Of a stretch of 64,000 nucleotides of DNA, positions 54,550-63,226 are shown piece after piece. The stretch covers positions 124,001 through 188,000 of the forward strand of contig NZ_FOCV01000002.1 in the NCBI RefSeq assembly GCF_900110205.1, written 5' to 3'. The notes under the pieces were generated by a model. That model was not told the DNA's origin and did no database searches. It worked only from the letters and a program-made list of their open reading frames with translations. How positions within the stretch are numbered: the first letter of the stretch is position 1; each line of letters opens with the position of its first letter. Position numbers and translations under genes: made by a program. The stretch is from Rhizobium tibeticum (lineage in GTDB: Bacteria > Pseudomonadota > Alphaproteobacteria > Rhizobiales > Rhizobiaceae).

Positions 54550-55494
54550 ATGGCAGACCCTAGAAAGATCATCATCGACACCGACCCCGGCCAGGACGAC
54601 GCCGCGGCCATCATGCTGGCCTTCGGCAGCCCGCAAGAGCTCGACGTGCTCGGCATCACCACGGTCGCCGGCAATGTGCCGCTCTCTTACACCAGCCGCA
54701 ATGCGCGCATCGTCTGCGAGCTCTGTGGCCGGACCGATACCAAGGTCTTTGCCGGCGCCGCCAAACCGATCGCGCGAAAGCTGGTGACCGCTGAGCACGT
54801 GCATGGCAAGACCGGGCTTGATGGTCCCGTTCTCGATGAGCCTACTATGCAGCTACAGCCGCAGCATTCCGTGGATTTCATCGTCGAAACGCTACGCAAC
54901 GAGCCTGAGGGCACGGTGACGCTCTGCACGCTGGGGCCACTCACCAACATCGGCATGGCCTTCCAGAAGGCGCCCGACATCATCCCGCGCATCCGCGAAC
55001 TGGTGATGATGGGCGGCGGCTTCTTCGAAGGCGGCAACATCACGCCGGCCGCCGAGTTCAACATCTACGTCGATCCCGAGGCAGCCGATATCGTCTTGCG
55101 CTCTGGCATCCCCATCGTCATGATGCCGCTCGACGTCACGCATAAGCTTCTGACCCGAAAGGATCGCGTCAAGCGCATGGCCGATCTCGGTACGCGCCCG
55201 GCGATCGCCATGGTCGAGATGCTGGAATTCTTCGAGCGCTTCGATGTCGAGAAATACGGCTCAGACGGCGGTCCGTTGCACGACCCGACGGTTATCGCCT
55301 ACCTCTTGAAGCCGGAGCTTTTCAAGGGGCGAACCTGCAATGTCGAGATCGAGGTGAAGTCTGAGCTGACGGCCGGCATGACCGTCGTCGACTGGTGGCA
55401 CGTGACCGACCGCAAGCGCAATGCGCAGGTCATGCGCGATGTCGATGCGGACGGCTTCTTCGATCTGCTGATCGAACGTTTCGCCCGCATCTGA
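54550..55494 (+). CDS. Inosine-uridine preferring nucleoside hydrolase
   Basis: Calcium-dependent hydrolase that splits ribonucleosides to base and ribose. The 314-residue protein has the N-terminal calcium motif IIDTDPGQDDAAAIMLAF with the Asp cluster, MMGGGFFEGGNITPAAEFNI with the Asn/Glu substrate contacts, and the late LHDPTVIAYLL with the catalytic-site His and Asp. No transporter is adjacent. The ATG at 54550 has ACGGAGCG upstream. Ribose released could be used by the RbsK-like kinase at 9440-10339, although they are far apart. Convergent with grpE across a hairpin. Confidence 0.93.
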   Translation: MADPRKIIIDTDPGQDDAAAIMLAFGSPQELDVLGITTVAGNVPLSYTSRNARIVCELCGRTDTKVFAGAAKPIARKLVTAEHVHGKTGLDGPVLDEPTMQLQPQHSVDFIVETLRNEPEGTVTLCTLGPLTNIGMAFQKAPDIIPRIRELVMMGGGFFEGGNITPAAEFNIYVDPEAADIVLRSGIPIVMMPLDVTHKLLTRKDRVKRMADLGTRPAIAMVEMLEFFERFDVEKYGSDGGPLHDPTVIAYLLKPELFKGRTCNVEIEVKSELTAGMTVVDWWHVTDRKRNAQVMRDVDADGFFDLLIERFARI

Positions 55495-55511
55495 TGTTCA
55501 GATTGGCTTTC

Positions 55512-55535
55512 GGGCGCCTGAGAGATCAGGCGTCC
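55512..55535. terminator. Hairpin between nucleoside hydrolase and grpE
   Basis: GGGCGCCTGA (55512-55521) pairs with TCAGGCGTCC (55526-55535) with one G-U pair and a GAGA tetraloop. The grpE stop (TGA, 55528-55526) is inside the stem. GNRA-type loop and long stem suggest a stable structure. No T-run. Confidence 0.55.
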
Positions 55536-56158
55536 TTCTGGTCGAAAACGGAATTCGTTTCGGGTTCGACGAGCTTCGGCCCGCCCTTGGCGACGCCGAC
55601 CATGGCGGGGCGCAGAACGCGCTCACCAATGGTGTAACCGGCCTGAACGACCTGAACCACGGTGTTGTTCGGCACATCGGGGTTCGGCACTTCGAACATG
55701 GCCTGGTGAAAGTTCGGATCAAACTTCTGGCCGACCGGCTCCAGCTTGCGGACGCCGTGGCGCTCAAGCGCCGACAACATCGAGCGCTCCGTCATCTCCA
55801 CACCTTCGATCAGCGTCGTCAGGCCGGCATCGGCGGCAGCCCTGGCTTCTTCAGGGATCGCATCGATGGCGCGGCGCAGGTTGTCCGAAACGGCCAGCAT
55901 GTCGCGCGCAAAGCCCGCGGCGGAATAAGTCCTCGCGTCCTTGACTTCGCGCTCTGTGCGCCGGCGCAGGTTATCCATCTCGGCGGCAAGGCGCAGATAG
56001 CGGTCGCGCAGCTCTGTATTCTCGGACTTTAGCAGTTCCAGCGGATCGGGCTTTGCGCTGGCTTCGGCGGCGGCTTCGTTCTCGACGTTTGCGGCGGCGT
56101 CCGCGGCGGCTTCGGCCGCGGCGGCGTCGGGTCCGTTCTTCGTCGTTTCGTCAGTCAT
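55526..56158 (-). CDS. grpE: Nucleotide exchange factor GrpE
   Basis: Co-chaperone that releases ADP from DnaK and acts as a thermosensor. It has 210 residues: an acidic, Ala-rich disordered lead (about 1-45), a long dimerisation coiled coil ([20 protein letters not shown]) and the C-terminal beta domain ([34 protein letters not shown]). The ATG at 56158 (MTDETTKNG) is typical. An RpoH-like promoter lies at 56198-56226. In many rhizobia grpE directly follows hrcA; here a GFA gene on the other strand lies between. Confidence 0.96.
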   Translation of the reverse strand: MTDETTKNGPDAAAAEAAADAAANVENEAAAEASAKPDPLELLKSENTELRDRYLRLAAEMDNLRRRTEREVKDARTYSAAGFARDMLAVSDNLRRAIDAIPEEARAAADAGLTTLIEGVEMTERSMLSALERHGVRKLEPVGQKFDPNFHQAMFEVPNPDVPNNTVVQVVQAGYTIGERVLRPAMVGVAKGGPKLVEPETNSVFDQKDA

Positions 56159-56197
56159 GACGTTCTCCGGTGATTGGTGTCTTTTAGGATGTGCCCG

Positions 56198-56226
56198 ATA
56201 TCGAGCTTTGACGGGCAAAAATCAAG
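56198..56226 (-). promoter_or_regulatory. RpoH (sigma-32) type promoter for grpE
   Basis: On the minus strand, CTTG (56226-56223) is followed 20 bases later by GATAT, within CTCGATAT (56205-56198), six of eight matches to CCCCATNT. Spacing is identical to the hsp20 site. The leader would be about 35 bases. Confidence 0.5.
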
Positions 56227-56376
56227 TCTGCGTGACCGAAAAGCATGACTTGTAGGCAACCTTGCCGGGTCTGCCCCACGGGGCCCAGCTTGACTTGGCC
56301 GTGCTAAAGTTCTTTCATTTTAGGCGCAACTGAATCAATAGTGCTTCGACCTCATCCAGGTCAGGGAGCGACCACC

Positions 56377-56811
56377 ATGGGCGATCAGAAAACGTATTCG
56401 GGGCGCTGCTTTTGCGGTGCGGTGGAGATCGTCGCCACCGGAGACCCGGTGGCTATGGGTTACTGCCACTGCGCCTCCTGTCGGCATTGGTCGGCGGGAC
56501 CCGTCAACGCCTTCACGCTCTGGCAGCCGCAGGCCGTCCATGTCACCAAAGGCGGAGAGCACGTGGAAGGCTACCAGAGGTCCGATACGAGCGTGCGGAA
56601 GTTCTGCGAGCTTTGCGGTGGGCACCTCTACACCGAGCACCCGACCTGGGGCGTCACCGACGTTTACGCGGCACTTCTGCCCGATCTTGACTACGCTCCA
56701 GCGCTGCACTTGAACTATCAGGAAAGCGTGCTGCATATCCGTGACGGCCTGCCAAAATACAAAGACATGCCTGCGGAGATGGGCGGCTCGGACGACCTGC
56801 TCCCGGAGTAG
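56377..56811 (+). CDS. GFA-family (glutathione-dependent formaldehyde-activating-like) protein
   Basis: A 144-residue zinc-binding Mss4-like fold protein. The cysteine pattern is complete: SGRCFCGAVE (Cys11, Cys13), GYCHCASC (Cys30, Cys32, Cys35) and KFCELCGGHLY (second zinc site). The family is named after a formaldehyde-glutathione enzyme, but that activity has been questioned and most members have no known function. The ATG at 56377 has AGGGAG upstream, better than one at 56341. It sits between divergent grpE and convergent hrcA, interrupting the usual hrcA-grpE pair. Confidence 0.9.
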   Translation: MGDQKTYSGRCFCGAVEIVATGDPVAMGYCHCASCRHWSAGPVNAFTLWQPQAVHVTKGGEHVEGYQRSDTSVRKFCELCGGHLYTEHPTWGVTDVYAALLPDLDYAPALHLNYQESVLHIRDGLPKYKDMPAEMGGSDDLLPE

Positions 56812-56824
56812 TCCTCCTACTTCG
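56804..56824. terminator. Stop-codon hairpin between GFA gene and hrcA
   Basis: CGGAGTAG (56804-56811) pairs with CTACTTCG (56817-56824) with one G-U pair and a five-base loop. Both stop codons (TAG at 56809-56811 plus and TAG at 56819-56817 minus) lie inside the stem arms. Confidence 0.5.
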
Positions 56825-57905
56825 AGCCGCGTGACAACCGCGTCATCAGCTGGGCGGTATAGTCGACCATCGGTACGATGCGCGAGTAGTTGAGCCGCGT
56901 CGGCCCGATGACGCCGACAGCGCCGACAATGCGGTCGTCATCGTCACGATAGGGCGCGACGATCAGCGACGAACCGGAAAGTGAAAAGAGCTTGTTCTCC
57001 GAGCCGATGAAAATGCGTACACCCGGCCCGCTTTCGGCGAGGTTGAGAAGTTCCAGCAGGCTGTCCTTCTTCTCGAGGTCGTCGAACAGCATGCGCAGGC
57101 GGTCGAGATCGTCGGCGCCGGCGAGATCGGCGAGCAGATTGGCGCGGCCGCGAATGATCAGCTGGGCCGGTTTGCCCTCGTCGGCGCTGCCCGACCAGAC
57201 GGCGATGCCGCGCTCGACGAGATCCTGCGATAGCGCATCGAGTTCGAGGCGGACATCGTCCTTCAGTCGACTCAATTGATTGCGCAGTTCCGGCAGCGTC
57301 TGGCCGGTCATGTGTGCGTTGAGGAAGTTGGCGGCCTCGGTCAATTGCGATGACGTCACCCCTGCCGGAAGCTCGATAATGCGGTTTTCGACCTGATCGT
57401 GATCGCCGACGAGAACCGCAAGCGCTTTGGTCGGCTCAAGGCGGATGAACTCGACGTGCTTGAGAACAGGATCGCTCTTCGAGGTGATGACGAGCCCGGC
57501 GCCGCGCGAAATGCCCGAGAGCATGCGGCTTGCCTCGTTCATCATCAATTCCATCGGATTGTCGCGGCTTTCGGCGCGCACCTGGCGATCGATGTTGGCG
57601 CGATCCTCGGCCGAGAGATCCCCGACCTGCATGAAGGCGTCGACGAAGAAGCGCAGGCCGACCTGTGTCGGCAGACGGCCGGCACTGACATGCGGCGAAT
57701 AGATGAGGCCAAGTTCTTCCAGATCGCTCATCACGTTGCGCACGGAGGCGGGTGACAGCGACATCGGTAGGATACGCGACAGGTTGCGCGAACCGAGCGG
57801 TTCACCCGTCTCCAGATAGCCCTCGACAATGCGGCGAAAGATTTCCTTGGAGCGTTCATCCAGCGCAGCCACTGCATCTGAAACCGACGTCGATCTGAAC
57901 TCCAT
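56817..57905 (-). CDS. hrcA: Heat-inducible transcription repressor HrcA
   Basis: Repressor that binds CIRCE elements in groESL-type promoters and is kept active by GroEL. The 362-residue protein has an N-terminal winged helix (DERSKEIFRRIVEGYLETGE, PLGSRNLSRILPMSLSPASV, RNVMSDLEELGLIYSPHVSA) and the C-terminal HrcA domain (GAVGVIGPTRLNYSRIVPMV). The start at 57905 (MEFRST) is chosen because the HTH follows closely; an upstream in-frame start adds residues beyond the probable promoter. No CIRCE element is visible in the window. Divergent from rph. Confidence 0.95.
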   Translation of the reverse strand: MEFRSTSVSDAVAALDERSKEIFRRIVEGYLETGEPLGSRNLSRILPMSLSPASVRNVMSDLEELGLIYSPHVSAGRLPTQVGLRFFVDAFMQVGDLSAEDRANIDRQVRAESRDNPMELMMNEASRMLSGISRGAGLVITSKSDPVLKHVEFIRLEPTKALAVLVGDHDQVENRIIELPAGVTSSQLTEAANFLNAHMTGQTLPELRNQLSRLKDDVRLELDALSQDLVERGIAVWSGSADEGKPAQLIIRGRANLLADLAGADDLDRLRMLFDDLEKKDSLLELLNLAESGPGVRIFIGSENKLFSLSGSSLIVAPYRDDDDRIVGAVGVIGPTRLNYSRIVPMVDYTAQLMTRLSRGSK

Positions 57906-57942
57906 GAACCCTTGCGTACCCGTGCTGACGATGATCCGACAA

Positions 57943-57970
57943 AATATAGCCAATCTCCCCGCAGCGGCAA
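57943..57970 (-). promoter_or_regulatory. Candidate sigma-70 promoter for hrcA
   Basis: On the minus strand, TTGCCG (57970-57965) and TATATT (57948-57943) are separated by 16 bases, four and five matches to the -35 and -10 consensus. This places the start about 30 bases before the hrcA ATG. It is unlike the RpoH-type sites at hsp20 and grpE, suggesting constitutive repressor supply. Confidence 0.5.
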
Positions 57971-58082
57971 AAGGGAAATTGCAAATGGACGCTGCCGATC
58001 GTAGAAGCTCTCAACAACATAAGCACGCGTGATCTTCCGAAAACCGCTCGCGGTCTTCGACATCATGATTCAGGAGAATAGT

Positions 58083-58802
58083 ATGCGGCCCTCAGGAAGA
58101 AAAACCGACCAGATGCGCAAGGTCTCGTTCGAGCGCAATTTCTCCAAGCACGCGGAAGGCTCCTGTCTGGTGAAGTTCGGCGATACGCATGTGCTGTGCA
58201 CGGCGAGCATCGAGGAGAAGCCTCCGGCATGGCTGCGCAACACCGGCAAGGGTTGGGTCACGGCCGAATACGGCATGCTGCCGCGCGCCACCGGCGAGCG
58301 TATGAAGCGCGAAGCCGCATCCGGCAAACAGGGCGGCCGTACGCAGGAGATCCAGCGCCTGATCGGTCGTTCGCTGCGCGCTGTCGTCGACCTCAAGGAA
58401 CTCGGCGAGCGCCAGATCACGCTCGACTGCGACGTCATCCAGGCAGATGGCGGAACGCGTACGGCGTCCATTACCGGCGCCTGGATCGCGCTTTACGACT
58501 GCCTGAAGTGGATGGAAAGCCGCAACATGCTCAAGGTCGAACGCGTCCTCAAGGACCACGTCGCGGCCATTTCCTGCGGCATCTTCGCCAACCAGTCGGT
58601 GATTGACCTCGACTATCTCGAGGACTCCTCGGCTGAGACCGACGCGAACTTCGTGATGACGGGCAACGGCGGCATCGTTGAAATCCAGGGCACCGCTGAA
58701 GGCACGCCCTTCACAGACGAGGAATTCGCCTCGCTGATGGCCCTCGCCAAGGTCGGCATCGCCGAACTCGTCGCGATGCAGAAGCAGGCCGTCGCCGGAT
58801 GA
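58083..58802 (+). CDS. rph: Ribonuclease PH
   Basis: Phosphorolytic 3'-5' exoribonuclease that trims tRNA 3' ends. It has the normal length of 239 residues with [60 protein letters not shown] (phosphate and RNA binding Arg) and [20 protein letters not shown] with the catalytic Asp. The ATG at 58083 follows AGGAG. It overlaps the next VOC gene by four bases and begins the operon rph-VOC-rdgB-hemW. Confidence 0.97.
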   Translation: MRPSGRKTDQMRKVSFERNFSKHAEGSCLVKFGDTHVLCTASIEEKPPAWLRNTGKGWVTAEYGMLPRATGERMKREAASGKQGGRTQEIQRLIGRSLRAVVDLKELGERQITLDCDVIQADGGTRTASITGAWIALYDCLKWMESRNMLKVERVLKDHVAAISCGIFANQSVIDLDYLEDSSAETDANFVMTGNGGIVEIQGTAEGTPFTDEEFASLMALAKVGIAELVAMQKQAVAG

Positions 58803-59215
58803 ACGACATGCTGGAAGGCATGCTGGAGACGGCGCTCTATGCGGACGATCTCGACAAGGCCGAAGCCTTTTATGAAGGCATTCTCGGACTTTCGAAGATC
58901 TCGCGGGGCGGCAACCGACATGTCTTCTTTCGCTGCGGTGCCGGGGTGTTGCTGCTCTTCAACCCGCAGGAAACCATCAAGCCTCCCTCGCCCACCTCCC
59001 TGCAGGTTCCCCCGCACGGCACGACCGGTGCAGGACACGCCTGTTTCCGCGTTTGCGGGGAAAATCTCGATGCGATTGCAGCCCGGTTGACGTCCGGGGG
59101 TGTCGCCATCGAATCCGAAGTCACCTGGCCGCAGGGCGGCCGATCGATCTATTTCCGCGACCCGGCGGGCAACAGCCTCGAATGCGCCGAAGCCCGCATC
59201 TGGGGCATCGAATAG
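58799..59215 (+). CDS. VOC-family protein in the rph-rdgB operon
   Basis: A 138-residue glyoxalase-fold protein: [20 protein letters not shown] followed by LGLSKI, an internal [20 protein letters not shown] unit and the terminal [20 protein letters not shown], with the Asp-Pro-Ala-Gly-Asn and final Glu. Metal ligands of a true glyoxalase I cannot be confirmed. Its ATG overlaps the rph stop, and rdgB follows after seven bases. Rhizobial genomes commonly keep this gene between rph and rdgB, so a role in nucleotide or RNA housekeeping is possible but unproved. Unrelated in context to the VOC gene at 39076. Confidence 0.88.
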   Translation: MNDMLEGMLETALYADDLDKAEAFYEGILGLSKISRGGNRHVFFRCGAGVLLLFNPQETIKPPSPTSLQVPPHGTTGAGHACFRVCGENLDAIAARLTSGGVAIESEVTWPQGGRSIYFRDPAGNSLECAEARIWGIE

Positions 59216-59222
59216 GACAGTC

Positions 59223-59867
59223 ATGCGCAAGCTCGAAACGAAGACCATCGTCGTTGCCAGCCATAATGCCGGCAAGATCCGGGAAATCCAGGACCTCATC
59301 GGTCCGTTCGGCTTCACGGCGAAATCGGCCGCCGAGTTGAATTTCGTGGAGCCTGACGAGACCGGCACGACCTTCGAGGAAAACGCGACGATCAAGGCGC
59401 TCGCCTCCGCCGAAGCCTCTGGATTGCCGGCGCTGTCGGACGATTCCGGCCTCGTTATCGATGCACTCGGCGGCGATCCCGGCGTCTACACCGCCAACTG
59501 GGCGGAAAAACCCGACGGCACGCGTGACTTCGCGATGGCGATGGAGAAGGTCGAGGCGGCTTTGGAAACGGTCGGCGCTTCGAAGCCGGCGCAGCGCGCT
59601 GCGCGTTTCGTCAGCGTACTCTGCCTTGCCTGGCCGGACGGCCACACGGAGCTTTTCCGCGGCGAAGTCGAAGGCACCGTCGTTTGGCCTGCGCGCGGCA
59701 GTCAGGGCTTCGGCTACGATCCGGTCTTTCAACCCGAGGGCTATGAGACTACCTTTGGCGAGATGAGCGCGGAAGAAAAGCACGGCTGGAAGCCCGGCGA
59801 CGCAGAAGCACTGTCGCACCGCGCCCGCGCCTTCAAGATCTTCGTCGAAACCTGCCTGGAAGCCTAA
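59223..59867 (+). CDS. rdgB: XTP/dITP diphosphatase (house-cleaning pyrophosphatase)
   Basis: HAM1-family pyrophosphatase that hydrolyses dITP, XTP and similar damaged purine nucleotides. The 214 residues show the nucleotide loop [37 protein letters not shown], the catalytic [30 protein letters not shown] and SHRARAFK near the end. The ATG at 59223 is the first before the fold. Followed by hemW after six bases. Confidence 0.96.
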   Translation: MRKLETKTIVVASHNAGKIREIQDLIGPFGFTAKSAAELNFVEPDETGTTFEENATIKALASAEASGLPALSDDSGLVIDALGGDPGVYTANWAEKPDGTRDFAMAMEKVEAALETVGASKPAQRAARFVSVLCLAWPDGHTELFRGEVEGTVVWPARGSQGFGYDPVFQPEGYETTFGEMSAEEKHGWKPGDAEALSHRARAFKIFVETCLEA

Positions 59868-59873
59868 GGGCAA

Positions 59874-61076
59874 GTGGACACTTTGGAACAGCCTGATCTG
59901 ATGCGCTATGCCGCTCTTCTGCCCGATACCGGCGAACCCGGCTTCGGCGTCTACGTGCATTGGCCGTTCTGTGCCGCCAAGTGCCCTTACTGTGATTTCA
60001 ACAGCCATGTCCGCCACCAGCCGGTGGATCAGGAACGCTTTAGCGCGGGCTTCCTGAAGGAGATGGCGACGGTGCGCCAGATGAGCGGGCCAAAGACGGT
60101 GACCAGCATCTTCCTCGGCGGCGGCACGCCATCGTTGATGAAACCATCCACGGTGTCGGCCATTCTCGACGGTATCGCCAAGCACTGGCACGTGCCCGAT
60201 GGGATCGAGATCACCATGGAGGCAAACCCCTCCAGCGTCGAGGCGGAACGCTTCCGCGGCTATCGTGCCGCCGGCGTCAATCGCGTGTCGCTCGGCGTCC
60301 AGGCACTCAACGACCGCGATTTGAAGTTTCTCGGACGGCTGCACGACGTTGCCGATGCGCTGAAGGCGATCAAGCTGGCGCGCGACATCTTCCCGCGCAT
60401 GTCCTTCGACCTGATCTATGCGCGCCCGAACCAGACCGTCGACGAATGGGAACGCGAGTTGAAGGAGGCGTTTTCCTACGCCGTCGATCACCTTTCGCTC
60501 TATCAACTGACGATCGAGGAAGGCACTCCGTTCTTCGGGCTTCACAAGGCCGGCAAGCTTGTCGTTCCGGACGGCGACCAATCGGCGCTGCTCTATGAAG
60601 CGACGCAGGAAATCACCACCGGCGAAGGGCTGCCCGCCTACGAGGTTTCCAACCATGCGCGTCCGGGCGCGGAGAGCCGGCACAACCTCACCTACTGGCG
60701 TTACGGCGATTACGCCGGCATCGGCCCCGGTGCCCATGGGCGACTGACGCGTGGCTCCATGAAGATTGCCACTGCGACAGAGCGCAAGCCAGAGAGCTGG
60801 CTGGATCGGGTCGAGCGCGATGGACACGGCATGCTGGACACGGAGCAACTCGGCTATGAGGAGCAGGCCGACGAACTGCTGCTGATGGGATTGCGTCTCA
60901 AGGAAGGCGTGGACCTTTCCCGCTGGCAGCAGCTTTCGGGCCGCGACCTGGACCCGAAGCGGGAAGAGTTTCTTTTGGAGCATGGCTTTATCGAGCGGAT
61001 CGGCAACTCTCGCCTGCGCTGCACGCCCTCAGGCATGCTGATCCTCGATTCCGTGGTCGCCGATCTCGCCTGCTAG
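59874..61076 (+). CDS. hemW: Radical-SAM haem chaperone HemW
   Basis: Radical-SAM protein that in E. coli and Lactococcus delivers haem to respiratory enzymes; formerly misnamed oxygen-independent coproporphyrinogen oxidase. The 400-residue protein has CxxxCxxC at Cys33, Cys37 and Cys40 (FCAAKCPYCDFN), FLGGGTPSLM, VNRVSLGVQALNDRDLKFLG and the HemW-specific HNLTYW motif. The true HemN has a different N-terminus, absent here. The start is a GTG at 59874 with AAGGG upstream. Its stop shares CTAG with the convergent EamA gene. Confidence 0.95.
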   Translation: MDTLEQPDLMRYAALLPDTGEPGFGVYVHWPFCAAKCPYCDFNSHVRHQPVDQERFSAGFLKEMATVRQMSGPKTVTSIFLGGGTPSLMKPSTVSAILDGIAKHWHVPDGIEITMEANPSSVEAERFRGYRAAGVNRVSLGVQALNDRDLKFLGRLHDVADALKAIKLARDIFPRMSFDLIYARPNQTVDEWERELKEAFSYAVDHLSLYQLTIEEGTPFFGLHKAGKLVVPDGDQSALLYEATQEITTGEGLPAYEVSNHARPGAESRHNLTYWRYGDYAGIGPGAHGRLTRGSMKIATATERKPESWLDRVERDGHGMLDTEQLGYEEQADELLLMGLRLKEGVDLSRWQQLSGRDLDPKREEFLLEHGFIERIGNSRLRCTPSGMLILDSVVADLAC

Positions 61077-61990
61077 GCCGGTCGCTTTCGCCCAAGAGCG
61101 AACAATCGCCCGTCTATCGCCGCAAGGCCGATCGCGATCATCGCCGTGCCGATCAGATGCTTGACCTGCAATTGCTCGCCGAGAATGGCTGCGCCAAGCA
61201 GGATGGCACTGACCGGAATCAGGAAGGTCACGAGCATCAGGTTCGTTGCACCGGCAGTCGCCAGGATGCGGAAGAACAGCACATAGGCGATCGCCGTCGA
61301 AAGCAAGGCCAGGCCGAACAGCGCCATCCAGGTTTCCGATGAAGGAGAGGCCAATGTCCACGGCTGGTCGACGATGAGCGCGATCGGCAGCATCAGGACG
61401 GTTGAGGCGCTGACCTGTCCTGCAGCGGGAATGAGCGGCGCCATGCCCATCTGGCGGAAGCGCCGGCCGAAGATCCCGGCAAAGGAATAGGAGAGCGCAG
61501 CGCCGAGTACCGCAAGCTGCGCCAGCACGTTCGACCCGAGATCGCGCAGCACGTCGAAACCGATCATATAGGCGACGCCCGCAAAGCCGACGAGAACGCC
61601 GAGCAGGCGATTGCCGGTCATCTTTTCATCCGCGGTCAGGAAATGCGCGACGACGACGCCAAAAAGCGGCGTTGTGGCATTCAGGATCGAGGCGAGGCCA
61701 CTTGCGATATGCGTCTGGCCCCAGACGATGAGACAGAACGGGATCATATTGTTGAGGATGCCCATGCCGAAGAAGGGCGCCCAGGACCTGGCGTCACGCG
61801 GCATGGCATGGCCGGTCGCCCGCACAATAAGGTTCAGTGCCAGCGCGGCGATCAGGACCCGACCCGTGACGATCGTAAAGGGCGGCAGGCTCTTCACCAG
61901 AATGCCGTTGAAGAGGAAGGATCCGCCCCACAGCAGGGAGAGCACCAGCAACATTCCCCACTCGGCAAAGCCCATCTGTTTCTGCTGCAT
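61073..61990 (-). CDS. EamA/DMT-superfamily transporter
   Basis: A 305-residue inner-membrane protein with ten predicted helices in two EamA repeats (first, MLLVLSLLWGGSFLFNGILV to residue about 145; second, LAVLGAALSYSFAGIFGRRF to the end). Such proteins export amino acids, metabolites or drugs. It converges on hemW with the two stop codons overlapping in CTAG. It is divergent from a GcvA-type LysR gene (62206-63090), which may control it. Substrate unknown. Confidence 0.88.
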   Translation of the reverse strand: MQQKQMGFAEWGMLLVLSLLWGGSFLFNGILVKSLPPFTIVTGRVLIAALALNLIVRATGHAMPRDARSWAPFFGMGILNNMIPFCLIVWGQTHIASGLASILNATTPLFGVVVAHFLTADEKMTGNRLLGVLVGFAGVAYMIGFDVLRDLGSNVLAQLAVLGAALSYSFAGIFGRRFRQMGMAPLIPAAGQVSASTVLMLPIALIVDQPWTLASPSSETWMALFGLALLSTAIAYVLFFRILATAGATNLMLVTFLIPVSAILLGAAILGEQLQVKHLIGTAMIAIGLAAIDGRLFALGRKRPA

Positions 61991-62205
61991 CGTCTTCTCC
62001 CTGATCAGCCTGCGACCGGTCTACATGTCAGTACAGGCTGCCGCCACCCGATTGTTGCGCGGCGCTCACGCATTTTTCCTGATTTATTCTCGTTCATCGC
62101 TCAGCTCGACGGAGCTTTTACGGCGGCTTTCACACTGATATTATTGCTATGCCAGTCCTGCGACAAACGAGTCTTTCTCGATCCATGATATAGTTGAGCT
62201 AAACC

Positions 62206-63090
62206 ATGAGCGATTATCTTCCCTCCCTTTCGGCCCTTCGAGCCTTTGAAGCGGCCGCCCGACACCTCAGCATGACGTTGGCGGCCAAAGAGCTCAACGT
62301 GACGCCGGGAGCCGTCAGTCTGCAGATCCGCGATCTGGAATCCTCGCTTGGCGTCAAGCTCTTCGAGCGGAAGACGCGCGCACTAGCTCTGACCGTGGAG
62401 GGTGCGGACTATTTTTCGACGCTCAGGGCAGCATTCCGCCTCGTCAGGGAGGCGACGGCGGCGATCACGGCGCGCGGACGCGGCGCCGTCCTCAACGTCA
62501 CCTGCACGGCGGGATTTGCAACCTACTGGCTCGTGCCGCGTCTCGGACGCTTCGAGGCGATGCATCCCGAAATCGACGTCCGCATCAGCGCGTCGCACCG
62601 CGTGCTCGATTTTCAGCGCGACAGGATCGACCTTGCAATCCGCCACGGACTCGGCGGCTATGACGGCCTGATCAGCGAACGCCTCGTGGATGACGAGCTG
62701 GTGCCGGTTTGCACGCCAAGGCTTGCCGTGGAGCTCGGCGACAATCCCTCGCCGGACGCGCTCGCCGGCTTCCAACTGATCCATGACGTCTATCGCCATG
62801 ACTGGCAGCTCTGGCTGGAAGCAGCCGGCGCGACAGGAGTCGACCCGTCGCGTGGACCGGTCTTCATGCATGGCAATGGAGCCTATGACGCGATGATAGC
62901 CGGGCTGGGCTTTGCCCTGATGCGGCGCTCGTTTCTGGAGCGGGACCTGAAGGAAGAAAGGGTGGTCACGCCCTTCCCGCTTGGCATTGCAAGCCGGCTT
63001 GCCTTCCACCTCGTCTATCCCGGGCTTGCGCTCGAACGGCCGGCGGCGGCCGCCTTCCGCCGGTGGCTGCTGTCAGAGGCGCAAGGCTGA
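62206..63090 (+). CDS. LysR-family transcriptional regulator (GcvA-like)
   Basis: A 294-residue LysR regulator of the GcvA subgroup. The HTH is LSALRAFEAAARHLSMTLAA followed by KELNVTPGAVSLQIRDLESS and LGVKLFERKTRALALTVEG. The effector domain includes RFEAMHPEIDVRISASHRVL and DRIDLAIRHGLGGYDGL, which I associate with the GcvA/AmpR branch. The ATG at 62206 is at normal distance from the HTH. Divergent from the EamA transporter (215 bases between) and upstream of the TonB-dependent receptor. Confidence 0.92.
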   Translation: MSDYLPSLSALRAFEAAARHLSMTLAAKELNVTPGAVSLQIRDLESSLGVKLFERKTRALALTVEGADYFSTLRAAFRLVREATAAITARGRGAVLNVTCTAGFATYWLVPRLGRFEAMHPEIDVRISASHRVLDFQRDRIDLAIRHGLGGYDGLISERLVDDELVPVCTPRLAVELGDNPSPDALAGFQLIHDVYRHDWQLWLEAAGATGVDPSRGPVFMHGNGAYDAMIAGLGFALMRRSFLERDLKEERVVTPFPLGIASRLAFHLVYPGLALERPAAAAFRRWLLSEAQG

Positions 63091-63226
63091 CCTGACTGTG
63101 GCGGATTTGCCATGCCGATCAAAAAGTGGAGTATTTTTATCATGAAACCGGGTTTCCTTTGGGATTTTTCTTGACTATTACACTCCACATAAATCCTGAA
63201 ATGCGTATGACCGGTATGGTAAGCCA
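63091..63226 (+). promoter_or_regulatory. AT-rich leader of the TonB-dependent receptor gene
   Basis: 136 bp, the right half rich in T runs, ahead of the receptor ATG. A TTGACT (63172-63177) could be a -35, with no convincing -10 at 16-18 bases. I looked for a RirA (TGA-N9-TCA) or Irr-type iron box and found no clear one. Confidence 0.3.

Noticed and set aside
57906-58082. CIRCE element (TTAGCACTC-N9-GAGTGCTAA) near hrcA or grpE
   Set aside because: Read both strands of 57906-58082 and 56159-56376; no match. Only a GTGCTAAAG fragment near 56299, without a partner arm.
59121-60983. 620-codon minus-strand open frame
   Set aside because: Antisense of rdgB and hemW; both sense genes carry complete family motifs.
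63091-63226. RirA iron-responsive box before the TonB-dependent receptor
   Set aside because: The nearest candidate is TGA-N8-TGA, which is not the inverted TGA-N9-TCA pattern.
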